NCBI RefSeq assembly: GCF_013377015.1
Contig: NZ_JACABA010000001.1
Coordinates: 1,671,817 to 1,735,816, forward strand
DNA: 64,000 bases
From: Rhodopseudomonas sp.
GTDB taxonomy: Bacteria; Pseudomonadota; Alphaproteobacteria; Rhizobiales; Xanthobacteraceae
Reading direction: 5' to 3'
Part shown: piece by piece, positions 47,020-56,756 of the stretch
Layout: each line of letters starts with the position of its first letter
How positions within the stretch are numbered: position 1 is the first letter of the stretch
The notes under the pieces: model-generated
What the model was told of the DNA's origin: nothing
Seen by the model: the letters and a program-made list of their open reading frames with translations, nothing else
Databases searched by the model: none
Program-made: the position numbers and the translations under genes

Positions 47020-47976
47020 TTATGTCTCCGCCAGCGGATGCAGGTCGCGCACCAGGCTCTTCAGTCGCTCCTCGACCACATGAGTGTAGATCTGGGTGGT
47101 CGAGATGTCGCTGTGGCCGAGCAGGGTCTGCACGATGCGCAAATCGGCGCCGTTGTGCAGCAGATGGCTGGCGAAGGCGTGCCGCAGCACGTGCGGGCTG
47201 ACCAGTCGGGGCGGCAGCCCGGCTGCGAAAGCGAGATCCTTGAGGTCGCGAGCAAAATGCTGGCGGGTCAGATGGCCGCTTTCGCCGGAGGAGGGGAACA
47301 GCCATTTCCCGGCGCTGGCGTTGTTCTTCTTCTCTTTCCGCAGCGCGTCGGAGGCGGCGAGATAGCTCGCCATCGCCTGTTTCGAACTCTCGTTGAGCGG
47401 CACCAGCCGCTCCTTGTTGCCCTTGCCGCGCACCACGATCATGCGGGCGTCGCGCCGCGCCGCCGACACCGGCAGCGATACCAGTTCCGAAACCCGCAGT
47501 CCGGTGGCGTACAGAACCTCGAGCAGGCAATACAGCCGCGCCGCGCGCTGCCGGGCCTGGGTCGCCTCCGCCGCCTCGGCGGCTTGCCGGGCGCAGCCGA
47601 GCAGGCGGTCGACGTCGGCGATCGACAGCACCTTGGGCAGGCCGCGAGCGCGTTTCGGCCCCGACAGGATCGCGGCCGGATCGTCGGCGCGGATACGCTC
47701 GGTCAGCAAGAAACGGAACAGGTGCCGCAGCGCCGACAGCTTGCGCGCGACGCTGGAGGACTTGAAGCCGCGGGCGTCGAGATCGGCAAGGTAGTCGCGC
47801 AGCGCCTGGGTGTCGGCATCCGCAAAGCCGCTGCGGCGGTGCGCCAGGAATTCGGAGAAATCCGTCAGATCGCCGCGATAGGCGTCGAGCGTGTTGCGGG
47901 GCGCGCCCTGCTCGGCCGCGATCATGTCGAGGAACAGGTTGGTCAGTCGGGCATCTGGGGCGGAACTGGTGGCCAT
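47020..47976 (-). CDS. xerD: Site-specific tyrosine recombinase XerD
   Basis: A 318-residue recombinase that, with XerC, resolves chromosome dimers at dif. The SAM-like N-terminal domain begins NLFLDMIAAEQGAPRNTLDAY. The catalytic domain has the first Arg in YATGLRVSELVSL, VRGKGNKERLVPL, the HxLRH box SPHVLRHAFASHLL, GHSDISTTQIYTHV and the nucleophile Tyr within it. It looks like the core chromosomal XerD, not a mobile-element integrase: no att-like repeats flank it and the neighbours are housekeeping genes. Confidence 0.93.
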   Translation of the reverse strand: MATSSAPDARLTNLFLDMIAAEQGAPRNTLDAYRGDLTDFSEFLAHRRSGFADADTQALRDYLADLDARGFKSSSVARKLSALRHLFRFLLTERIRADDPAAILSGPKRARGLPKVLSIADVDRLLGCARQAAEAAEATQARQRAARLYCLLEVLYATGLRVSELVSLPVSAARRDARMIVVRGKGNKERLVPLNESSKQAMASYLAASDALRKEKKNNASAGKWLFPSSGESGHLTRQHFARDLKDLAFAAGLPPRLVSPHVLRHAFASHLLHNGADLRIVQTLLGHSDISTTQIYTHVVEERLKSLVRDLHPLAET

Positions 47977-47992
47977 CTCCCGAACCTAGCCG

Positions 47993-48139
47993 CTATTTCT
48001 TGAGAAATTTGTCGGGCTGGACGGTGACGGTCATTTCCCGCGGCTTCGGGTCAACCAAATTCGCCAACGCGAAGATCGCGCCATAGATGATACCGCCGAT
48101 CACCGCGACAACCGTCAGAAAGCGGAACAGAGTGGGCAT
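47993..48139 (-). CDS. 48-residue conserved membrane protein
   Basis: A short gene that starts at ATG 48139 and ends 16 bp before xerD. It encodes MPTLFRFLTVVAVIGGIIYG, then one membrane helix continuing into FALANLVDPKPREMTVTV, and ends DKFLKK. I recall near-identical small proteins at the same place between aroK and xerD in Bradyrhizobium, which supports it as real. Its function is unknown; it is probably co-transcribed with xerD and divergent from aroK. Confidence 0.75.
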   Translation of the reverse strand: MPTLFRFLTVVAVIGGIIYGAIFALANLVDPKPREMTVTVQPDKFLKK

Positions 48140-48313
48140 ACAACAGTCTCGGGCGCCAATGGTTGACCATTGACTGGCGGCGGTGAAGGCCCTGACTACG
48201 ACCATGTTCGCCGGCCGGTTGCAAGAGACTCTGGCAACCGCCTTCGCCGGGGTAGTATAAGCAGCGCTGGTAACGCCGCCATGACCTTGCTGTTGTTTTT
48301 GGGTGCCTGATCG

Positions 48314-48930
48314 ATGTCCGAGACCGTGTCGCCGGCCGCTGCCAGCGCCTCCCTTGAAGCCGAGACCGTCGCGGCGCTGGGGCAGCGTCCGGTCGTGCTG
48401 GTCGGGATGATGGGCGCCGGCAAGTCGACCATCGGCCGGCGGCTGGCGATGCGGCTGGGGCTGCCGTTTCTCGACGCCGACACCGAGATCGAGACGGCGG
48501 CGGCGATGACAATCCCGGAAATCTTCGAAGTCCATGGCGAGCCGCATTTCCGCGACGGCGAGGCGCGGGTGATCGCCCGGCTGCTCGACGGAGGCCCCAA
48601 GATCCTGGCCACCGGCGGCGGCGCCTTCATGCGGGCCGATACCCGCGACCGGATCCGCTCCAAGGCGATCTCGATCTGGCTGAAGGCTGATGCCGACGTC
48701 ATCATGCGGCGGGTCAAGCGCCGCGCCGATCGCCCGCTGCTGCGCACCGCGGATCCCGCCGCGACCATCGACCGGCTGATTGGCGAGCGTCACCCGGCCT
48801 ATCAGACCGCCGACCTGACCATTGCGTCGCGCGACGTGCCGCACGAAAAAATCGTCGACGAATGCATCGCGGCGCTGCACGAGTATCTTTGCCGCGCCAC
48901 CGCCGCTGCTCCAACCATGAGCGAATCACC

Positions 48931-48934
<4 letters not shown>
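48314..48934 (+). CDS. aroK: Shikimate kinase
   Basis: A 206-residue kinase for shikimate to shikimate-3-phosphate, the fifth step of the shikimate pathway. Walker A is GMMGAGKSTIG; the shikimate-binding residues lie in FLDADTEIET, HFRDGEARVI and ATGGGAFM; the lid Arg is in RRADRPLL. About 25 extra N-terminal residues precede the core, as often in alphaproteobacteria. Its stop overlaps the aroB start (ATGA), so the two are translationally coupled. Confidence 0.95.
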
Positions 48935-50079
<1,145 letters not shown>

Positions 50080-50092
50080 GCATCGATACATT

Positions 50093-51403
50093 ATGGACTG
50101 GCTTACCCTCGGCATCGTGCTTGCCTGCCTGTTCGGCTCGGCGTTCTTCTCCGCCAGCGAAACCGCGCTGACCGGATCGTCGCGCGCCAACATGATGCGG
50201 CTGGCGAAGCAGGGCAATCGCGAAGCCGGCATCGTCGGTCAGCTGTTCGCGGCGCGCGAACGGATGATCGGCGCGCTGCTGCTCGGCAACAATATTTTCA
50301 ACATTGGCGCCTCGGCGCTGGCGACCGGGTTGTTCACCGCCTGGTTTGGCGATGTCGGCGTGCTCTACGCCACCGGGGTGATGACGGTGCTGGTGGTGAT
50401 CTTCGCCGAGGTGCTGCCGAAGACCATCGCCATCAATGCGCCGGACCGGGTCTCGCTGCTGGTGGCGCATCCGATGAAGCTAATGGTTCTGGTGCTGGCT
50501 CCGCTGCTCAAGGTGATCGAGGCCATCGTCCGGATCCTGATGGGCGTGCTCGGCATCAAGATCGGCCACAACCAGCCGCTGCTATCGCCGACCGAACGGC
50601 TGCGCGGCGCGGTCGAATTGATGCATCACGAGGGCGGCGTCGCCAAGCAGGACCGCGATATGCTCGGTGGTCTGCTCGATCTCAGCGAATTGCAGGTCTC
50701 CGACGTGATGGTTCATCGCACCGAAATGGTGATGATCAACGCCGACCTGCCGCCCGAGGAATTGGTGAGCGAGGTGCTGGCCACCGAATACACCCGGATT
50801 CCGCTGTGGCGCGACAAGCCGGAAAATATCATCGGCGTGTTGCACGCCAAGGATCTGTTGCGCGCGATTCGCGCCGCCGACGGCGAGACCGACAAGATCG
50901 ACGTCACCACGATCGCGCTGCCGCCGTGGTTCGTGCCGGAGATGCGTTCGGTGTCGGAGCAGCTCAAGGCGTTCCGCAGCCGCAAGACCCATTTCGCGCT
51001 GGTGGTCGATGAATACGGTGAAGTCGAAGGCATGGTGACGCTGGAAGACATCCTGGAAGAAATCGTCGGCGACATTTCCGACGAGCACGACGTCGTGGTG
51101 GCGGGCGTCCGGGTCCAGCCCGACGGCTCGGTGGTGGTCGACGGTTCGGTGCCGATCCGCGATCTCAACCGCGCGATGGACTGGCACCTGCCCGACGAGG
51201 AGGCGACCACGGTAGCCGGGCTGGTGATTCACGAGGCGCGCTCGATCCCGGAGCGCGGCCAAAGCTTCACCTTCCACGGGTTCCGGTTCCGGGTGCTGCG
51301 CCGCGAACGCAATCGTATCACCGCGCTGCGGATCTCACCGGTGCCGCGCGAAGCCGAGGCCGAGCTGTTGGAAAAGAAGTCGCGCGCCGGCACGGCGTTT
51401 TAA
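50093..51403 (+). CDS. CNNM/CorC-type transporter (DUF21-CBS-CorC_HlyC)
   Basis: A 436-residue membrane protein. The DUF21 domain (residues 1 to about 180) has three to four helices and the start FFSASETALTGSSRANMMRLA. A CBS pair follows (about 205-335, with VMVHRTEMVMI and HFALVVDEYGEVEGMVTLEDILEEIVGDI). The C-terminal CorC_HlyC domain ends the protein. Relatives move magnesium or are involved in cobalt resistance; the old hemolysin name is misleading. It starts 13 bp after aroB and is probably in that operon. Confidence 0.9.
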   Translation: MDWLTLGIVLACLFGSAFFSASETALTGSSRANMMRLAKQGNREAGIVGQLFAARERMIGALLLGNNIFNIGASALATGLFTAWFGDVGVLYATGVMTVLVVIFAEVLPKTIAINAPDRVSLLVAHPMKLMVLVLAPLLKVIEAIVRILMGVLGIKIGHNQPLLSPTERLRGAVELMHHEGGVAKQDRDMLGGLLDLSELQVSDVMVHRTEMVMINADLPPEELVSEVLATEYTRIPLWRDKPENIIGVLHAKDLLRAIRAADGETDKIDVTTIALPPWFVPEMRSVSEQLKAFRSRKTHFALVVDEYGEVEGMVTLEDILEEIVGDISDEHDVVVAGVRVQPDGSVVVDGSVPIRDLNRAMDWHLPDEEATTVAGLVIHEARSIPERGQSFTFHGFRFRVLRRERNRITALRISPVPREAEAELLEKKSRAGTAF

Positions 51404-51437
51404 TGTGACTTTGCAACGGGAAGCGGGGACCGCCGCG

Positions 51438-51710
51438 TCAGCCGGCCTCGCCCGGGGCATTGGCCTTGATTGCCAGCGCATGCACCGAGCCGGCGAGTTC
51501 CTTGGCCAGCGTTGCGTTGATCATGCGGTGGCGGTCGAGCCGGCTCTTGCCCGCGAACGCGTCCGACACGATATTGACCCTGAAGTGCGTCTCGCCGCCC
51601 GGCTTGTGGCCGGCATGGCCTTCATGAAGATGTGATTCGTCGACCACGTCGAGGCTTTCGGGTCCGAAAGCTTCGTGCAACTTCTGTGTGATAGTGTCTC
51701 GTGCGCTCAT
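51438..51710 (-). CDS. bolA: BolA family protein
   Basis: A 90-residue protein of the BolA/IbaG fold, partners of monothiol glutaredoxins in iron-sulfur trafficking. It has DTITQKLHEAFGPESLDVVDESHLHEGH, ETHFRVNIVSDAFAGKS, and RHRMINATLAKELAGSVHALAI. The conserved RHR-(M/L)-(I/V)-N helix is intact. The ATG at 51710 is preferred; the frame extends to ATG 51722 and beyond. It is convergent with the CNNM gene and divergent from the J-domain gene. Confidence 0.92.
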   Translation of the reverse strand: MSARDTITQKLHEAFGPESLDVVDESHLHEGHAGHKPGGETHFRVNIVSDAFAGKSRLDRHRMINATLAKELAGSVHALAIKANAPGEAG

Positions 51711-51816
51711 GATCTGCCACATGTCCGTCAAACAATTCCGTCAATCCATATCAACCCGGGGGCTATTCGCAATGTCAAGACTTGAAGCCCGCCGCGTTGC
51801 GTTGTCATAGTCTGCC

Positions 51817-52476
51817 ATGCCCATCGATTCATCCAAGTTCTTCGACAGCATCCGCATCAAGCCCAACAAGCTGAGCGCGAAGCAGCAAGCCGCTGCGCGC
51901 GAGGAAGCGATCATGTGCGAGGCGCCCGGCTGCAAGGCCAAGGGCGGGCATCGCGCGCCCAAGGCGCGCGGCGCCGAGAAGGAATACTGGCACTTCTGCC
52001 TGAACCATGTGCGCGAATACAACCAGGGCTACAATTTCTTCCAGGGCATGGCCGCCGACGCGGTGGCCCGCTATCAGAAGGACGCGCTGACCGGGCATCG
52101 GCCGACCTGGAAGATGGGCGCCAACGGCACCAAGACCAAAGGCAAGGGCGGCGAGGCCGATCTCGACGCCGCCAATGATCCGTTCCACATGTTCAGCGAA
52201 CTCAACGGCCGCGGCCGCTGGCGGCCGGGACCGGGCGCGCAGGCCGAGGAACCGAAGGCCGAGGTCCGCAAGGTGTTCAACGCCGAGCGCAAGGCGCTGC
52301 AGGTGATGGGTCTGGGGTCCGACGCGACGCTGGAAGTGGTGAAGGCAAAATACAAGGCGCTGGTGAAGCAGCATCATCCAGACGCCAATGGCGGCGACCG
52401 CTCCACCGAGGATCGCCTGATCGAGATCATCAAGGCCTATAATTATCTGAAGACCGTGGTCCGCGGCGCGAGCTGA
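51817..52476 (+). CDS. J-domain protein with Cys-containing N-terminus
   Basis: A 219-residue co-chaperone-like protein. The C-terminal J domain (about 160-215) contains HHPDANGGDRS with the essential HPD that stimulates DnaK ATPase. The N-terminal domain has CEAPGCKAKGGHRAPK followed by WHFCLNHVREYNQGYNFFQGM; these Cys/His residues could bind zinc. Between them is a flexible Lys/Gly-rich part. This architecture is, as I recall, standard in alphaproteobacteria next to bolA and cob genes, but its client is unknown. In several relatives cobS follows; here a repeat and sodC do. Confidence 0.85.
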   Translation: MPIDSSKFFDSIRIKPNKLSAKQQAAAREEAIMCEAPGCKAKGGHRAPKARGAEKEYWHFCLNHVREYNQGYNFFQGMAADAVARYQKDALTGHRPTWKMGANGTKTKGKGGEADLDAANDPFHMFSELNGRGRWRPGPGAQAEEPKAEVRKVFNAERKALQVMGLGSDATLEVVKAKYKALVKQHHPDANGGDRSTEDRLIEIIKAYNYLKTVVRGAS

Positions 52477-52501
52477 ACTCGCCCGGGTCCGGATATCAAT
52501 T

Positions 52502-52536
52502 GCGTCATGGCCGGGCTTGACCCGGCCATCCACGCC
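52502..52536. repeat. Short palindromic repeat unit
   Basis: ATGGCCGGG (52507-52515), loop CTTGA, CCCGGCCAT (52521-52529), followed by CCACGCC. It is a single hairpin unit of the same family, in the opposite orientation, as the second units at 7009 and 62442. It sits between the convergent J-domain and sodC genes and could act as a terminator. Confidence 0.7.
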
Positions 52537-52577
52537 GACGGCCCTTGCCGTCGTTGTCGCGGCCCCGCTGTTCGCCG

Positions 52578-53087
52578 CTATTCGATCACGCCGCAGGCGA
52601 TCCGGCCGCCGGCATTGCCGGTGGGATCGGTCTTGTAGTCGTCGGCTGCGGCGTGGATCACCAGCGCGGTGCCGTCCGGCTTGAACACCGAATTCGGCTT
52701 GCCCTTGTCGAGCGTGATCGCGGCGTTGACGATGTCGGCCTTCAAGTCGCCCGACGCCGGAATGGTGAGGTTCGGCATGTCGCCGGCGTGGGCGCCACCG
52801 TCGGCCATCTTGCCGTGCTTCTTGTTATCGGGGTTGAAGTGGCCGCCCGCCGAGGTGAATGGTGCTTCGCATTTGCCGACGGCATGGACGTGGAAAGCGT
52901 GCTCGCCCGGCGGCAGTCCCTTCAATTCCAGCTTGATGGTGACGCCACTCGAGCCCTGCGTCAGATCGGCACGGCCGATGTCCGCGCCCTCGGCGTTCTT
53001 CAGGACCGCCTTGGCCGATTGCGCCGATGCGGCGCCGACGGAGAGCGTGAGCAGTGCGGTCGCGGTCAGCAATGCGCGCAGAAACAT
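52578..53087 (-). CDS. sodC: Periplasmic Cu/Zn superoxide dismutase
   Basis: A 169-residue enzyme converting superoxide to peroxide and oxygen in the periplasm. The signal peptide (residues 1-22) ends GAASAQ. Metal ligands are complete: [11 protein letters not shown] (Cu), [12 protein letters not shown] (bridging and Zn), [10 protein letters not shown] (Zn), and VIHAAADDY (Cu). The disulfide pair lies in GKC and GRIACGVIE. The ATG at 53087 follows GGGAGGTGA. It appears to be its own transcription unit. Confidence 0.95.
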   Translation of the reverse strand: MFLRALLTATALLTLSVGAASAQSAKAVLKNAEGADIGRADLTQGSSGVTIKLELKGLPPGEHAFHVHAVGKCEAPFTSAGGHFNPDNKKHGKMADGGAHAGDMPNLTIPASGDLKADIVNAAITLDKGKPNSVFKPDGTALVIHAAADDYKTDPTGNAGGRIACGVIE

Positions 53088-53251
53088 GAAGTCACCTCCC
53101 AAAGATTTTTGATCGGGCAAGGCTAGCATGGCGACCTTATCGTGGGGAGCGGCCAATTGGCCGCGTCTCGAAGGATGAGGGACGAACAAGTCGTCATGGT
53201 TAGAGACCGTGCGAAAGACCACCTCATGCTGGCCCGGTGTTGCGCGCGCGC

Positions 53252-54031
53252 TCAGCTGCCGCTGAACGAATTATAGCCCTGGTCTTCCCAATAGCCGCCC
53301 TTGTAGTCGTTGGTGACTTCCATCGAGACGACGTATTTCGGGTTCTTGAAGCCGAGCTTGGTCGGCACCCGGATCTTCATCGGATAGCCGTAGGCGCGCG
53401 GCAGGATCTTGTCGTCGAATTTGAAGGTCATCTGGGTCTGCGGATGCAGCGCGGTCGGCATGTCGAGCGGGCTGGTGTAGTCCTCGGCGCAGCGGAACCA
53501 GACGTATTTCGCCGAGGTGTCGGCGCCGACCAGCTTGAGGAAATCGCGTAGCGGCGTACCGGACCACGAGCCGATCGCGCTCCAGCCCTCGACGCAGATG
53601 TGGCGGGTGATCTGCTTCACCTCGGGCAGCTTGTAGAGTTCGTCCAGCGTCCAGGACTTCCTGTTCTGCACCAGACCCGAGACTTCGAGCTTCCAGTCCT
53701 TGCCCTCGATATTCGGCGCTTCGTCCTCGGTGTAATAGGCGTTGAACGGAAACGGCCGCCTGATGTCCTTTTCCGAGAAGGTGGGCGCCATCGCGTTGGG
53801 ATTGAAGATCGCCGCCTGCACGCCGTCATTGAACTTGGAAATCCGGGTCAGCATGCTCTCCGCGGAAAAGCTGTCGGAGACGTCGCAGCCGGTCAGCAGC
53901 GTCAACGCACCAAGACTGGCGCCGCCGGCGATGAAGCGCCGCCGCGACAGTTCGGGCATCAGTTTGGTGGCGTCCTTGACCAGCAGCTTCTTGTCGACGC
54001 CGGGGATCAGCAGTGATTTGATGCGCAACAT
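53252..54031 (-). CDS. Tat-exported molybdopterin oxidoreductase (sulfite-oxidase/YedY fold)
   Basis: A 259-residue molybdoenzyme. After a 28-residue cytoplasmic stretch it has a Tat signal [21 protein letters not shown]; the LTGC ending makes a lipoprotein form possible (Cys49). The Mo-pterin domain has the ligand Cys146 in [18 protein letters not shown] and later [16 protein letters not shown]. It belongs with the YedY/MsrP-SorA superfamily. The adjacent electron partner is a b561-type cytochrome (54183), not MsrQ, so the substrate may differ from methionine sulfoxide; it is unknown. Confidence 0.85.
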   Translation of the reverse strand: MLRIKSLLIPGVDKKLLVKDATKLMPELSRRRFIAGGASLGALTLLTGCDVSDSFSAESMLTRISKFNDGVQAAIFNPNAMAPTFSEKDIRRPFPFNAYYTEDEAPNIEGKDWKLEVSGLVQNRKSWTLDELYKLPEVKQITRHICVEGWSAIGSWSGTPLRDFLKLVGADTSAKYVWFRCAEDYTSPLDMPTALHPQTQMTFKFDDKILPRAYGYPMKIRVPTKLGFKNPKYVVSMEVTNDYKGGYWEDQGYNSFSGS

Positions 54032-54072
54032 CGGATGTCCTCACATATCATAACAAGGCCAGGCCTCTCCTT

Positions 54073-54155
54073 CGTCATTGCGAGGAGCACTTGCGACGAA
54101 GCAATCCAGTCTTCGTCTGTAGCCCCTGGATTGCTTCGCTCCGCTCGCAATGACG
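54073..54155. repeat. Nested palindromic repeat (CGAAGCAATCC type) inside an operon
   Basis: Outer arms CGTCATTGCGAG (54073-54084) and CTCGCAATGACG (54144-54155) are perfect reverse complements. Inside them CGAAGCAATCCAG (54097-54109) pairs with CTGGATTGCTTCG (54126-54138). The 83-bp element belongs to the same family as 13068-13178. It lies between the cytochrome b gene and the molybdoenzyme gene. Confidence 0.85.
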
Positions 54156-54182
54156 AACTCAACTCCTCGTTTCCAAGCCGGC

Positions 54183-54824
54183 TCATCGGCCGATGATCAT
54201 GGCGCGCAGGCTTTTCGGCACCAGCAGCGCGAGGATCACGTGGATGACCAGAAACCCGACGATCGCCGCCATCGCGGCGAAGTGGACGTAACGCGCGACG
54301 TCGTAGCCGCCGAACAGCGCGGTGAGCCATTGCAGCTGCACCGGCTTCCAGATCGACAGGCCGGACAGCACCACGACGATGCCGACCAGGATGATCCCGG
54401 CATAGAGCAGCTTCTGCACGTAATTATATTTGGTGAGGTCGGCGTGCGACAGTTTCCCGGTCAGCGCCAGCCTTGTGTCGGTGAGTACGCCAGAGGGCGT
54501 CAACGGCAGCAGCTTCTTGCGGAACCGGCCGGTGATCAGGCCGACCGTGAGATAGGCCAGGCCATTGACCATCAGCAGCCACATCGCGGCGAAGTGCCAC
54601 AACAGCGCACCGCCAAGCCAGCCGCCCAGCGTGATCGCGTGCGAGAACCGGAAATCGAACAGCGGCGCGGCGTTGTAGATCTGCCAGCCCGACATGATCA
54701 TCATGATCATCGCTACCGCGTTGATCCAATGCATAGTTCTGACCCAGCCCGGCTGAATCACCTTGCTCGAGGCTGGCGCGGTGCTTGGTTCGCTGAGCGT
54801 CATGCTGGACATCGTCTGATCCAT
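54183..54824 (-). CDS. Cytochrome b561-type membrane subunit
   Basis: A 213-residue membrane cytochrome with four to five helices. Likely heme ligands are in RTMHWINAVAM, FSHAITLGG, LLWHFAAM, YVHFAAM and FLVIHVILAL. It resembles thiosulfate-reductase/formate-dehydrogenase type cytochrome b subunits. It lies upstream of the molybdoenzyme gene on the same strand, so it probably passes electrons between the quinone pool and that periplasmic enzyme. ATG 54824 (MDQTMSS) is used; the open frame continues to a TTG at 54857. Confidence 0.85.
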   Translation of the reverse strand: MDQTMSSMTLSEPSTAPASSKVIQPGWVRTMHWINAVAMIMMIMSGWQIYNAAPLFDFRFSHAITLGGWLGGALLWHFAAMWLLMVNGLAYLTVGLITGRFRKKLLPLTPSGVLTDTRLALTGKLSHADLTKYNYVQKLLYAGIILVGIVVVLSGLSIWKPVQLQWLTALFGGYDVARYVHFAAMAAIVGFLVIHVILALLVPKSLRAMIIGR

Positions 54825-54919
54825 CCCGAAAGCTTCGTTGTTCGACTGTACGGGCAAAGTCCGTCATTCGTTACTGCCTTGCGTCCACGATCTTCATAGC
54901 CGCGGGCTATCGCGATCAC

Positions 54920-54949
54920 AAAAAAGCGAGCCGAGTTGCCCCGGCTCGC
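54920..54949 (-). terminator. Intrinsic terminator of the fasciclin gene
   Basis: On the minus strand GCGAGCCG (54949-54942) pairs with CGGCTCGC (54933-54926) and is followed directly by a run of six T (54925-54920). It lies 68 bp past the fasciclin stop, a standard Rho-independent terminator. Confidence 0.85.
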
Positions 54950-55017
54950 CTGCGCTTCCTGGTGGAGCGCCACGCTATCCTGTGGGGACAGGTCAGGACG
55001 CGTGTATCGATGCGCGG

Positions 55018-55602
55018 TTACGACGCCGGCATCAGCACGGTGTCGACCACGTGGATCACACCGTTGGACTGGTTGACGTTCGGGATCGTGACGGTCGAGG
55101 AACCGCCCTTGGCGTCGGTGATCGTGACCTTGCCGCCCGAATTCGACACGGTGAGGGTCTCACCCTCGGCAGTCTTCAGCTTCTTGCCGTCGGTGAGGTC
55201 GGAGGCCTCGAGCCTGCCCGGCACCACGTGATAGGTGAGGATCTTGGTCAGCGTCGCCTTGTTCTCGGGCTTCACCAGGGTGTCGACGGTGCCGGCGGGC
55301 AGCTTGCCGAACGCGGCGTTGGTCGGCGCGAACACCGTGAACGGGCCCTTGCCTTCCAGGGTTTCGACCAGGCCGGCGGCCTTCACCGCGGCGACCAGGG
55401 TGGTGTGGTCCTTGGAGTTGACGGCGTTCTGGATGATGTTCTTCGACGGGAACATCGCGGCGCCGCCGACCATCACGGTCTTCTCGCCGCTCATTTCGCT
55501 CTTCATGTGCTTGTCCTGCGCGCTGGCGGGCGCGATGACGGTGGCGGTGAGTGCCAGCGCGCTGAACGCGACGGCGGACAGAAATGCAATACGTTTCGAC
55601 AT
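55018..55602 (-). CDS. Secreted fasciclin (FAS1) domain protein
   Basis: A 194-residue protein with a signal peptide (residues 1-28, ending APASAQD) and a single FAS1 domain. Domain signatures are HTTLVAAVKAAGLVETL, PFTVFAPTNAAFGKLP, LTKILTYHVVPGRL and the H2-like NQSNGVIHVVDTVLMP. FAS1 domains mediate adhesion or protein contacts; bacterial single-domain forms are secreted. The ATG at 55602 has GGGAGA upstream. It has its own terminator and is likely monocistronic. Confidence 0.93.
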   Translation of the reverse strand: MSKRIAFLSAVAFSALALTATVIAPASAQDKHMKSEMSGEKTVMVGGAAMFPSKNIIQNAVNSKDHTTLVAAVKAAGLVETLEGKGPFTVFAPTNAAFGKLPAGTVDTLVKPENKATLTKILTYHVVPGRLEASDLTDGKKLKTAEGETLTVSNSGGKVTITDAKGGSSTVTIPNVNQSNGVIHVVDTVLMPAS

Positions 55603-55874
55603 GGTTCGTCTCCCGAGTGGATTGAGGCCGGCGGAGATCCGCAGGCGCGATTGAAAGGGCAACAACGACCACGCTGCTAATTTCGGTTGGCATCGCGTCG
55701 TCGTTGCGGGAGTTACGCCGCCTGTTAGGGGTAGTTTCAGATGAAATTTTTCGCTGCAGGGTGAAACTAATCGCGGCGAGCCTCGTTCGCGCGCGATCGT
55801 TTCGTTCAGTAGAGGCGCTGTTGGCGCCTCTACCGGGTGCGGCCGAAAGTTCGGAGCGACAAGCCCGCCAGCGC

Positions 55875-56624
55875 TCAGATGCCGCCGACGAACGACCTGT
55901 TCCAGGTCGGACTGATCAGGATCTCGTTGACGCAGACGTGCGGCGGCATATTGGCCACGAAGGCGATGGTGCGGCCGAGATCGTCCGGCTGCAACATTCG
56001 CGCCTGCTCCTCGGCGGAAGGCACCACCGGCCGCAGCTTCAGAATCGGCGTGGCGACTTCCGCCGGCGACAGGCAACAGGCGCGTAGTCCATTGACGCAT
56101 TCATCCATGTTGAAGGAATGAGTCAGCGCCAGCACCGCATGCTTGGTGGTGGTGTAGGCCGGGCCCGGCATCTTCGAGACGTGGCGTCCGGCCCATGACG
56201 CGACGTTGATAATGCAGCCATCCTTCTGCGCGCGCATCGTCGGCAGCACCGCGCGCATGCAATACAGCACGCCGCTGAGGTTGATGGCGACCAGCTTGTC
56301 CCAGCCGTCCAGTTCCATGTCGGCCCAGGAGCGTTTCGGCACGTTGATGCCGGCGCTGTTGACCAGGAGATCGATCCGGCCGTGGCTGGTGACGATTTGC
56401 TCGGCGGCCTTGGTGACGTCGCTGGAATTGCTGACGTCAAGCGCGATCGCCTCGGCGGTCCCGCCGTTGGCTTCGATCTTCGTCACCACCGCGTCGAGTG
56501 CGTCGCGTCTGCGGCCGGAGACCACCACGGTCCAGCCGTCCGCCGCCAATGCCTCGGCGCCGGCCTCGCCGATGCCGCTGCCGCCGCCGGTCACCCAGGC
56601 CACGCGTTTCCCACTCTTTGCCAT
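55875..56624 (-). CDS. Short-chain dehydrogenase/reductase
   Basis: A 249-residue classical SDR with cofactor motif VTGGGSGIGEAGAEALA, NSAGINVPKRS (NSAG for NNAG), catalytic Ser and YxxxK in NVASWAGRHVSKMPGPAYTTTKHAV, and the tail PTWNRSFVGGI. SGRRR after the second strand suggests NADP preference. The ATG at 56624 follows CGGAGA. It is divergent from matB by 132 bp, which hints at a link with malonate or dicarboxylate use, but no substrate can be named. Confidence 0.88.
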   Translation of the reverse strand: MAKSGKRVAWVTGGGSGIGEAGAEALAADGWTVVVSGRRRDALDAVVTKIEANGGTAEAIALDVSNSSDVTKAAEQIVTSHGRIDLLVNSAGINVPKRSWADMELDGWDKLVAINLSGVLYCMRAVLPTMRAQKDGCIINVASWAGRHVSKMPGPAYTTTKHAVLALTHSFNMDECVNGLRACCLSPAEVATPILKLRPVVPSAEEQARMLQPDDLGRTIAFVANMPPHVCVNEILISPTWNRSFVGGI

Positions 56625-56756
56625 GCAAACTGTCTCCGTTGCTTTGTGAAGGGCGTTCTTGCTATTCCCCTGACCGAAATCACCCGGTCGGCGGCTCGCT
56701 CGCCCATGCCGGAATGTTGCAGGAACGCGGCAAAGAACACCATCAGGAAGACCATC

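Noticed and set aside
47020..47976. Tyrosine recombinase as a mobile-element integrase
   Set aside because: Its length, motifs and housekeeping neighbours fit chromosomal XerD; no att repeats or cargo genes are present.
53252..54824. Molybdoenzyme and cytochrome as MsrPQ
   Set aside because: The membrane partner is a b561/thiosulfate-reductase-type cytochrome, not the ferric-reductase-like MsrQ.
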